The notes under the pieces: model-generated
What the model was told of the DNA's origin: nothing
Seen by the model: the letters and a program-made list of their open reading frames with translations, nothing else
Databases searched by the model: none
Made by a program: the position numbers and the translations under genes
Assembly (NCBI GenBank): GCA_037157565.1
Contig: JAZHRO010000036.1
Coordinates: 126,860,001 to 126,924,000 of the forward strand
From: Thalassia testudinum
Lineage: Eukaryota > Streptophyta > Magnoliopsida > Alismatales > Hydrocharitaceae
Direction of reading: 5' to 3'
Length of the DNA: 64,000 nt
Part shown: positions 12,481 through 21,322 of the stretch, in pieces
Layout of the letters: each line of letters begins with the position of its first letter
Position numbering within the stretch: position 1 is the first letter of the stretch

Positions 12481-13560
12481 TTCAAGAGCTCCAATCAATT
12501 TCTCTCTCTCATGTTGAGCTCCTTCTGGTCAAATAGATATCTGAGGCTCCTATAGTCAGTGAAAATCTCGAATGTCTCTCTGTACAGGTAGTGCCTCCAT
12601 GTCTTTAGTGCGAAGACAACTGCTGCCAACTTTAAGTCATGGGTGGGGTAGTTATGCTCATGGGGCTTTAGTTGCCGCGAAGCATAGGTGACAACGTGAT
12701 CCCGATGCATGAGCACACCCCCCAATCCCTGCAACAAGGCATCTGTGTAAACGACGAATCCGCCACCGCTGTCTGGGATGGTGAGTACAGGAGCAGAGGT
12801 CAGCCTCTTCTTCAGCTCCTGGAAGCAAGACTTACACTTGTCTATCTAGGCTAAGGGCACATCCTTCTGAGTCAACTGAGTCATAGGACGTGCGATCTGC
12901 GAGAACCCTTGGATAAACTGCCTGTAGTAACCAGCCAGCCCCAGGAAACTGCGAATCTCTATCACTGTGCGACCTCAACCTTGGCTGGATCCATAGCTAG
13001 CCCATCTCCCGAGATCACATGGCCTAAGAAGGTAATCTGTCCCAACCAAAACTCGCACTTGCTGTATTTGGCGTATAGCCTGTGCCATCTCAAAGTATCC
13101 AAGACCCTGCGGAGATGCTGTCCATACTATGCTTGATCCCAGGAGTAGATGAGTACGTTGTCAATAAAAACCACCACGAACTAATCTAGGTACGGCCAGA
13201 AGACGCGGTTCATTAGGTCCATGAAAGCGACGAGGGCATTGGTCAGCCCAAATGGCATGACCAAGAACTCGTAGTGACCATACCGCGCGCAGAAGGTTGT
13301 CTTGGAGACGTCGGTCTCCCTGCTCCTCAATTGATGATAGCTTGACCTCAGATCTACCTTTGAAAATATTGTGGCATCTCTCAGCTGATCGAAGAGATCA
13401 TCGATGCGAGGCAGTGGGTACTTGTTCTTGATGGTGACCCGGTTTAGCTGTCTGTAGTCGACGCATAGCCGAAGAGTCTCGTCCTTCACAAATAGAATAG
13501 CGGCTCCCCACGAGGAGGCATTGGGCCTCAGGAAGCTCTTCTCTAGCAGGTCCTGTAACT
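12481..13560 (-). pseudogene. Tekay-minus reverse transcriptase-RNase H
   Basis: The RT fragment at 13181-13489 reads [23 protein letters not shown] and [13 protein letters not shown]; a stop follows PYLD at 13181. Further pieces run through 12740-13180. RNase H is at 12495-12737 ([54 protein letters not shown]). The usual E-L-A of RNase H reads K-L-A, so a catalytic Glu appears lost. Several frameshifts and stops. Confidence 0.84.
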
Positions 13561-14182
13561 ATGACTTGAGCTCTCGCAGCTCAAGTGGGGCCATCCGGTA
13601 AGGTGCAGTAGAGATGGGGCCGATTCCCGGTACTAATGAGATCTCAAACTTGATCTCACGCTCAGGTGGTAGTCCTAGAAGCTCCTCTGGAAAGACATCG
13701 GGATACTCACGGACTGTCAGGATACACTGCAAGTCGGCCACGGGGCTAGGCTCTGCCATGACACAAGAGAGGAAGCCCTCGCACCCCTAGCTCAGTAGCT
13801 TCACTGCCCGAAGTGTGGAAATGCACCTGAATCCTCCGTCTACTAGCTGGCCGTGGAACTCGAAAGGAGGCAACTATGGTATGGAGAAAACGATCTTCCT
13901 CCCAAAGTAGTCCATTAGAGCATGGTAGGCAGCCAGCCAGTTCATCCCTAGGATCACACCGAAATCCTCCATTGAGATCATGATCAGGTTAATCGGAAGA
14001 CTGTGTCCCCTATCGTGACCTCACAGTCAGTGAAAACCTCCTCAGCGACAAACACCTCTCCACCTGGGCCTCTAATCAGGAATTGCTCCTCCAAAAGTAC
14101 ACTACTTGACCCCAAGTTGACAGCAAAACCCGTGGAAACAAAGGAGTGCATGGCACCGGAATTGAAAAGTGTGTAAACGAGC
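13561..14182 (-). pseudogene. Tekay-minus protease-RT linker, left part
   Basis: The frame 13559-13759 ([37 protein letters not shown]) is the standard segment between protease and RT in chromoviruses. Upstream, 13760-14177 encodes protease remnants ending in the RLVYTLFNS stretch, which normally carries the DSG active site. The frame breaks at 14182, where solo LTR A is inserted, and resumes at 16867. Confidence 0.78.
14178..14182. repeat. Target site duplication of solo LTR A, left
   Basis: CGAGC here is repeated at 16867-16871 directly after the LTR. The protease coding sequence on the two sides joins across it, which confirms an insertion. Confidence 0.9.
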
Positions 14183-14996
14183 TGATGAGAACCTCATCAT
14201 GAGCCATAACTAGCTCATTTTGACCCAATACAAAGGATAAAAGCTCCTACATAACTCAAGGAAAGGCTTAACTCAGAGAATTCTGAGTTTAAGGAGAAAA
14301 CAAGTCATAAGGGGTAAACATGCAATTTTACCAGTATAATCTGCATACAGGGTAATTCAGGGTCCAAACACAGGTCAAGCAAACCGAATAAGAAGGAAAG
14401 TGGGATGATCTGACAAGGGCTACAGCAATTCCAAGGAACTAAATGATAATCTGTAATTTGGCCTTCAGATCCCATTTTGACCTACATTGAGAACCATGCC
14501 CAATTAATAACTTAATTTGGGTTTTTGCACAAATTGACCGGTCAAACAAGGTTTAATCTAGAAATAAAATTCACCATCAAATTCCTTAGGTCCTAATTAG
14601 TCATGTATAAAAACTTGAGCCTAAGAAGAAACCTTCTTGACCAACTTTGCACTTTGGTCCTCATATATTTACGTTTTGGCCCTCAACTTTTGAACCCTCA
14701 CATTTCTGCCCCTAACTCTCTTTCGTTCTTTGCATTCAGGTCCCTCCTGCCAAAACCTGCCAGCACCATGCTCCGGCGACCTTGCGCGGAGCATGGCGCC
14801 GCGCAGGGTGAGGGGGAGGGGCTGGCAAGTCAACCGGGGGTGCCCTGCGTCGTCAGCCGTCGCAGGAACACCCCCTGGTCGCTGCAACCCACCATACCGG
14901 CCGTGCGAACGCACGAACGGTATGGGTTTCCATCTCCGGCGTCCTCCGGCGAGGGAGACATGTCGTCTCCCTCCGCCCTCCTCTCTGATTCCGCCT

Positions 14997-15005
14997 CTAT
15001 AAATA
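14997..15005 (+). promoter_or_regulatory. TATA box of solo LTR A
   Basis: CTATAAATA followed by a pyrimidine-rich, GC-rich leader. It is conserved at 43248-43256 in copy C, so this is probably the element promoter. Confidence 0.7.
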
Positions 15006-15617
15006 CCCCCGTCGCTCCGCCGTTCTGAGGAGCTCGGTCCTGACGGAGAAAGACCCCCACTTCCTCTCTTCCCTCTCCGACAGGAAGCCCTCCAGCTCCG
15101 GCGGCCTCCCCTCTTCCTCCTCGTCGCTCTGCCGCACTACCAGCTGCAGGGTTGCTCTCCCTCGCTCTTCCCGCGCCACGCCGCACCCAGCTGGCGCCTC
15201 TCCGGCCCTCTGCTCGCCGCCGCCCCTTCCCCCGGGCATCTTCTTCTCCAGCGACAGTCGATAGGACTGTCGCCCGCTCCGGCCCCTCCTCCTCCTGCTA
15301 AGTAGGTAGAACTCCTCCTCTTCCTCCCCTCTTCCTTTTCCTCATTTTACATCTTTACTGTTACCTCGATTCCGACCAATCACCCTCACCTTCTCCGCCT
15401 CCGGCCATCCTCCGGCGAGCCGCTCCCATCACTCCAGCAACCCACACGGCTCGCCGACCACCGCAGAACCTCCGCCTCCTCACCCTGATCAACCTCCGCC
15501 CTTCCACTTCCCCCACATCACCCCCTGCAACTCCACCGAACAAACCCATCTTCCGACCCACAGTCCGACCTAGGGCAGCTCTTGGGCTCCGCCCCGCCGC
15601 CTGCACACCCCCCGACC

Positions 15618-15642
15618 ACCTTCGCCGTGCCACGGCGAAGGT
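15618..15642. repeat. Conserved 12-bp-arm palindrome
   Basis: Arm ACCTTCGCCGTG, one central base, then the exact inverse. It recurs at 18295-18319 in copy B and at 43864-43888 in copy C with one mismatch. Confidence 0.85.
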
Positions 15643-15893
15643 CCTCCGCGTTTCTGATTGGGCCGAGAGGCCGTTTTTCTGTGGGCAGGTACCTGCGCTC
15701 GTCGCCGCCATTGTTGAAGCGAAGCAACTTGTTCACCTGCTGCCCCAGGTGCGAAGCGCCCAGGTCACCCTCCCAGGCTGTGCGGGGGCACTTCGGCAAA
15801 ACGTTAGGCTGCAGTTGAGGCGAAGCTCTCGCGCGAAGCCCCCGCGCTTCGCCTCGACTGCCGCTGCTTCCTCCGCGCAGGCACCCAAATTGG

Positions 15894-15914
15894 GGTGGGA
15901 CATTTAGTCCCACC
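15894..15914. repeat. Conserved GGTGGGAC hairpin
   Basis: GGTGGGAC, a 5-nt ATTTA loop, then GTCCCACC. Equivalent hairpins lie near 44131-44153 (copy C) and near 60569-60592 (the Athila-2 LTR, inverted); the copy B version is decayed. Confidence 0.8.
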
Positions 15915-16249
15915 TCGTAACCTTTCAGAGGAGAGCGCCTGCATAAAGGCAAAAAGCGCCTTATGCTCGTTGCCTCCTGAGCACGGGGTGAGGTCCCTCT
16001 CACTCACTCGCTCGCTCGACCCGGTCTCGTCCGCGCTCACGCCTCGCGGACCTGGCCCGACCCGACTTAGACTGACCTGCACTCCTCGCCCACCACTCAC
16101 GCCGGTGGGCCTGGACCCGGGCGCGACCCGTACCCGGCAACCCGGCAGCTCTGGGAGAGCTTTCCTAAGAGCGTCTTCTGTGAGAGAGAGACGCGGGGGA
16201 GGGTAGAGATAGGTTTTGCCCCTCTGATCAAGCAGTGCAAGTTTGCAGG

Positions 16250-16670
16250 CACAGGTGAAGAAGAAGAACCGGAGAAGAAGACTGACGGAAGAAGAGCAGC
16301 CAGGACTGCTCGAAGCAAAGAGGAAAAGGCGAAGAAGAAGAAGACGAGCGAGGCAGAGAAGGACAACGAAAGCTGAAGGAAGGAGCACCGAGCGGCACTG
16401 TAGCAGCGGCGGTTTAAGTCGTCTGATTGGAAAATCAGACAACGCTCTGAAGGCAGAAAAGAGGAAGAAGAACAGGACAAGGACCGCTCTGCAGAAAAAG
16501 AAAGAGACAAAGCAGAAACAAGAGTTGAAAGACGAAGAACATCACCCACTGCTGCAGATAAAGAAGACAGAAAGAAGAGGAAGACCACAAGGAGATAAAG
16601 GAACCAAAAGCCAAAGAGAAGAGAAAAGAAAGAAGAAGATAGACGAGAAAGAAGAAGCCAACAAATTTTC
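16250..16670 (+). repeat. Purine-rich GAAGAA-type tract in LTR
   Basis: About 420 bases are mostly A and G on this strand, and the matching pyrimidine tract lies at 17290-17740 in the inverted copy. The 194-codon open frame at 16243-16827 (Lys/Arg/Glu-rich) is a by-product of this composition, not a supported gene. Confidence 0.8.
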
Positions 16671-16866
16671 ATCTCTCTCTATCTATCTATATTTTTGTAA
16701 AAGAAACTTTGTACCCCTAGAATACAACTTGCTCCCTGAGTTCGACCTCGGGAACTCTTTTATTTTCCGAGTAAAAAATTATATATTTGAAATGATGGCA
16801 ATAACTGGCTATACTACAACGACATAACAATAAAACCCGGTTATCTCTTCACGCTCATCGCCATCA

Positions 16867-17016
16867 CGAGCCTACCAGAAACGGTAACCATACCTGCCAC
16901 TATGGAGCCTGAAACTCTAGTATCTCCTTGAGTCAGGGTGTTAATATGTCCCTCAACCCTTGGTGTAGAAGAAGCAGCCATGCTCTGGGTCGGGCGAGAA
17001 GCAACTGGTCGGTACC
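16867..17016 (-). pseudogene. Tekay-minus protease/gag linker between two solo LTRs
   Basis: The minus strand encodes AASSTPRVEGHINTLTQGD and then SIVAGMVTVSGRLV, which match the plus-strand copy at about 35194-35305. The residues continue directly into 14177 once solo LTR A is removed. The segment is bounded by target duplications CGAGC (16867-16871) and GTACC (17012-17016), which proves two separate insertions into one gene. Confidence 0.87.
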
Positions 17017-19881
17017 TGTTTACGTGGCTTGATCATGTTTTAACAGTCAGTTACATCGTAGTATAGGTGACCAAGCATTGTCAACAAATAAGAATTTATT
17101 ACTCGGAAACATAAGTATCCGAGGTCAAACATAGGAGCAAATGGAATCTATTCACTAATCTCAATAATGTAATTGAACACTTAATTACTCAAAACTTAAT
17201 TCAGAATATATATGCATGAGTTTAAAAGTTAATTGTGGCAAAAATAGAGAAATTGGACGTCTGATCATGGGATCAGACATCTTAAAAAGATGTTTTCTTT
17301 TAACTCTCTCTTATGTCTTCTCTTCTTCTTTGTTTTGACTTTTTTATTCTATTCTTCTTTGGCCGTGTACTTCTTCTTCCTTGTTTCTTCTCTGCAGCTC
17401 CTTTCTCTGCTCTTGCCTTTCTTCTTGTCTTCTTATTTTCCTCTACCTTCTGCCTTGCCTCTCTTCTGCAATGTCTTTTTCCTTCTTTTTCCCTGCAGGT
17501 CTTCTTCTTCTTCTTTCCTTGGCTCTGCTTCCCTTGGCTTCAGCTTTTCTTCTTCTACTTCTGCTTGTCTTTCCCTTTCTTTCTTTCTTCTTCCTTCTTT
17601 AGCCTTAGCTCTTTGACTTCCTCTTCTCTTTGGCTTCGCCTCTTCCTTCTGCCTTGTCTTTCCTTAGCTTTTTCCTCTGTGGGTCTACTTCTTCAGCCTT
17701 CCTTCCTTCTCCTTCTTCCCTGCACAAATCGAAGAGCAAAACCTACCCCTCTACCCACACCCGTGTCTCTCTCTCTCTATATATCACTCTTCAGTGCGCT
17801 CTCCCAGAGCCGGGCAATTGGGTTGGGTTGCGTGCTAGGGTCCAGGTGCATCGGCGTGGGTGTGGTGCACGAGGAGTGCTCAGGAGGATAGTCGGGTTGG
17901 GTTGCCATGTCTGCGAGATGAATTCACAGACGAGGCGTGTATAGGTGAGGGACCTCACTCCATGTGATTTCGAGGCGAACAACTAATATCACAAATCCAA
18001 TTTATTGCGAGCACCTCACTCACAGGTTTACGAGGTCGGACTAATGTTCCACTCGCTGTTGCTCGCACGCCCTCAGGAGATTTTTCGTCCAATTGCTGCA
18101 GCTGCAGGCCTCGCAGCGCAAATTGCTTGGACAGCTGACTGTGTGAGACTCCCCCAAACCTGCTGGACTTGGGACCCTGAAGTGTTCAGCTTGGAGCGAG
18201 CCGGCGACCTTCTCGAGCCGTCGCTAATGGCAGCTGGTGCTCAGATCCTGCATGACACAAAGGGGACCTTGCGACTCTATCAGACCATAGGAGGACCTTC
18301 GCCGTGTCACGGCGAAGGTGAGGCGATCGGTGGTAGGCCTCGAGGTGGCCTAGGCATGCGTGCCTAGGTCGCTCTGTGGCCGGATTTATGGGTGAGGTTG
18401 GGGGTCATTTGTGCTGGTGTAGGCGGTCTGTGAGTGGGTGGGTGATGTTCAGTGGAGTGTGGCAGAGGTTGTGGGGTTGGTGGCGAGACGTGTGGAGTTG
18501 TGGAATGACGGGTGTGTCTTGCCAGAGGTCGGGCGGAGATGGGGATGATGGCGATGGACAGTGGTAGTCGAGGGGTGTTTTGTGAAATAGGTTGATGGAA
18601 ATGAAAGAGTGGAAGACGAGGAGCTTATCTAGATTACTTGGAGCGAAGGGGGGGGCAGAGGAGACGGGCGGCGCATTTGTGCCGTCGTCGGAGAAGAAGG
18701 TATCCAGTGGAGGGAGACAGCGGCGACGACACGGCTAGGGATGCTCGCGCAGGTATTGCACGTTGCGGAGGAGGATGGGGAGGACAGCTCTGCCACTGGT
18801 ATTGTGGAAGAGTGACGAGAAAGAGGAGGGGGGCTCACCGGAGCTCGCTAGACCACTTGGCCGGAGAAGAAGAAGAAGAAATTGAGATGGAATTCCGGCC
18901 AATTCGAGCTAAAGAGGTGCGGCCGGAGTTGAGGGTCATTTTATAGGCACTGGCAGGGGTTTCTGTGCTTAGAAGATAAGCTTCCAAGCACTGGAATCTT
19001 CATCGGAGATGGAATCAGTTAAGATACCCAAATCTCTCGTGCATTCGCACGAGAGATTGGGTGCGAATCAGAGAGTAGGATCATGCTCAGATGGAAGGGA
19101 ATTCCTTAGAGAATCTCCCTTCCAAATCTAGGAGGAGATCTCTGAGGAATCAAGGAGTATTCCCCCTCTATTCCTCGCTGGAGTAGGATTTCTCCCCATT
19201 AATGGTAGAGGGACCTGCTTGTAAGAGTGGTGAAGAAGTTAGGGGGTTTATGTAATGGTTTTCAAAAGATAGGGGCAAAGATGTAATTGGGTGTACTAAT
19301 TTGCAAAGTAGGTCAAGATGACCTCCCCTTAGGTCTAAATTTTGGTAAAAACCTAATTTGGACCTAAGGAATCTAATGGTGAAGTTGGATTTTAGGTTTG
19401 ACCACGTTTGAATGGATATTTTGCATAAAAACCCAAATTAGGTCAATTAATGAGCTAAGACCCTAATCTAGGTCAAAATAGGTTCCAAAGGCCAATTTGA
19501 AGGTTCTAAACCCTAGGGGATATTTTTTCATGAATTTTAGAGTTTTTACTTGATTTTTATCCTGGCCATAACCTTGCTTAATTAAGAGGGTTTGTTTTAG
19601 GGTTACAAGATGTCATTTAATTCCTGGTTTGCACATAAACTCATTTCTGATTGAACCAACCCACTTTTTATCTTATTCAGACCATTTGACCTATGTTTTG
19701 ACTTTGAGAAATCCCGTTTATGTACTGCAATGGTAAAATTTTAGTTTTAACCTTTATTTCATGTTTTCTTCTCAGAACACTTATTCCTTCAATTAAGCCA
19801 TTCTCTAGGTTTTGTAGGAGCTTTTATTCTCTTTCTTTAGTCAAAATGAGCTAGTTATGGCTCATGATGAGGCTCTCATCA
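17017..19881 (-). mobile_element. Solo LTR B of the TGATGAG family, inverted (2865 bp)
   Basis: Reverse copy of solo LTR A. On the plus strand it begins TGTTTACG and ends CTCATCA, flanked by GTACC at 17012-17016 and 19882-19886. In the minus reading it has the terminal palindrome, a TATA-like TATAAAA near 18939, the 12-bp-arm palindrome (18295-18319), the polypyrimidine counterpart of the purine tract and the U5 motif near 17122. No internal coding region, hence a solo LTR. Together with A it forms a large inverted repeat. Confidence 0.88.
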
Positions 19882-21300
19882 GTACCCTCCTTGTGACTGC
19901 TGTCCTCCTCCTCAGGCCTGGTAACTGCGGCCGCTAGATAGGCCTCCAGTGCTCTGTGCTGGGATCGTCTGCTGTGCTCTGGCCTTGGATGGGCAGTCTC
20001 TCTGTATGTGGCCCGACTGGCAACACTGGTAGCAGAGGGAAACGCGGCCTCCTCCCTCTGTTTTCTACCCTTGTCGGAGGCTAGGCGGGGGTCTGCTGCA
20101 GTCTACGGGTCCCTGTCTGGGTCCCCCAAAGGTCCCTGGTGGAGCCATAGAATGGGACGACTCCCCCACTGGTGCCGTGTGCCTCCTCTCTTGGTGGCCC
20201 TGTGAGTGCTCCTGCTGGTAGGGCCTCTTCCGTCCTCCCCGATCAACGTCTCGCACAGACAGGTTGGTCTCCTCGTAGGTCATGGCAGCCTCGACCACGC
20301 GGGAGAAGGTAGGCAGCTTCAGGGGCTTTACATACCCTCGAATGGTAGGTCGGAGGGCCTCAGTGAACCTCCATAGGCACTCCTCCTCGGTAGATGTAGT
20401 TGTCGGGGCGAAGCATGACAGCTCCAGGAAACACGTACGATACGCGCTAACCGTCATCGCCCCTTGACGGAGGGTGTGGAACTCCCGCCTCCTTTGATCC
20501 TGCCAGGTCTGTGGGAAGTACTGCTCATAGAAGAGTGTCACAAACCAGTCCCACGCCAGCTCTTCCTCCTCCTGTCCTCTGACTGCCCTCCACCACCTAT
20601 GGGCTGCACTCTCTAGCTGATACGTGGCGAAGGCCACGTGGCACTTTGCAGGGGGATGGAGTGTGTCGAAGATCTTCTCCATCTGCTCCAGCCAATCCTC
20701 AGCCTCAGACGGGCTCTCCCCCCCTGAAGAAAGGGGGCATCAGCTCCCTGAACTGGTTGAAAACCTCATGGTGGAGTCACAACGGGGGGACATGCACACC
20801 TCCAGGCAAGGAGGACTTGTGCCCCGAAGTGTCTAAAGAAGGTAGGGGTGGTGGAGGATCACCCCCTCCCTCTCCAGCTTGTCCAACGTCATAGAGGCTC
20901 GCCTGCCACACGGAGGACTCCCCCTCCACATCCTCAGTAAGAGGTGGCTGAGGAGGAGGCTACTAGAGCTCCTCCTGTATGAGCTCTCGGATCAGCTAAG
21001 CAAGGTCCGGGGCCTGAACGCCTGGAAGGAGAGGTGGAGCGGTCCCGTCCTCAGCCCTCACTTGCCCTCCTTTGCGACCACGCCAACGGCCACGACCACG
21101 TCCATGGCCCACCTCAAGAGCTCCCTAGCAAGACATCTCCTGCATAAAGATTGAAGAAGAAAAGGAACTATCGGTGACTGTTTGATTACAGAGGAAAGGT
21201 AAGACTTGGAAGTGACACCTAAAATGAAACGATGTGATGGCCATTTTAGCTACATGTATAAGAGTGGTTATTTCCAGACCATTCGGTTCATTTCTCGAGA
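19882..21300 (-). pseudogene. Tekay-minus gag
   Basis: The frame 20065-20682 carries the gag domain (MEKIFDTLHPPAKCHVAFATY, AAHRWWRAV, FYEQYFPQTWQDQRRREFH, TYEETNLSVRD). A zinc knuckle follows at about 19982-20035 in another frame, reading CYQCCQSGHIQRDC; its CX2CX4HX4C spacing is kept. The amino end lies upstream toward 21140 in broken frames. Gag would coat element RNA. Next is the primer site at 21308. Confidence 0.83.
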
Positions 21301-21307
21301 CGACCTT

Positions 21308-21319
21308 GCTCAGATACCA
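21308..21319 (-). promoter_or_regulatory. Primer binding site of Tekay-minus, tRNA-Met type
   Basis: The minus strand reads TGGTATCTGAGC, one base from the TGGTATCAGAGC consensus for initiator tRNA-Met. It is separated from the LTR boundary by 3 nt, as in the plus-strand copy. Confidence 0.83.
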
Positions 21320-21322
21320 TCT

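Larger units (their letters stand above)
14183..16866 (+). mobile_element. Solo LTR A of the TGATGAG family (2684 bp)
   Basis: Starts TGATGAG and ends GCCATCA, flanked by 5-bp duplications CGAGC, with no internal region: the hallmark of LTR-LTR recombination. It holds a TATA box at 14997, two hairpin-forming palindromes (15618-15642 and 15894-15914), a purine-rich tract (about 16250-16670) and the Athila-type U5 motif CTCCCTGAGTTCGACCTCGG at about 16731-16750. It aligns end to end with copy C (42342-44996), in reverse with copy B, and with the LTR at 59672-62157. Confidence 0.88.

Noticed and set aside
14603..16003. GC-rich overlapping frames (Ala/Arg/Pro-rich) in solo LTR A
   Set aside because: Parallel frames in copies B and C are not conserved as protein; this is LTR leader sequence with high GC.
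16243..16827. 194-codon Lys/Arg/Glu-rich open frame
   Set aside because: Lies wholly in the purine-rich LTR tract; stop codons are rare there by composition, and no domain is visible.
17290..17891. Overlapping Ser/Phe/Leu-rich frames resembling membrane proteins
   Set aside because: They are the pyrimidine-strand mirror of the purine tract in solo LTR B, not genes.
14183..19881. A single 5.7-kb DNA transposon or foldback element with long terminal inverted repeats
   Set aside because: Each half has its own TG...CA ends and its own distinct 5-bp duplication, and Tekay coding sequence lies between them, so these are two separate solo LTR insertions.
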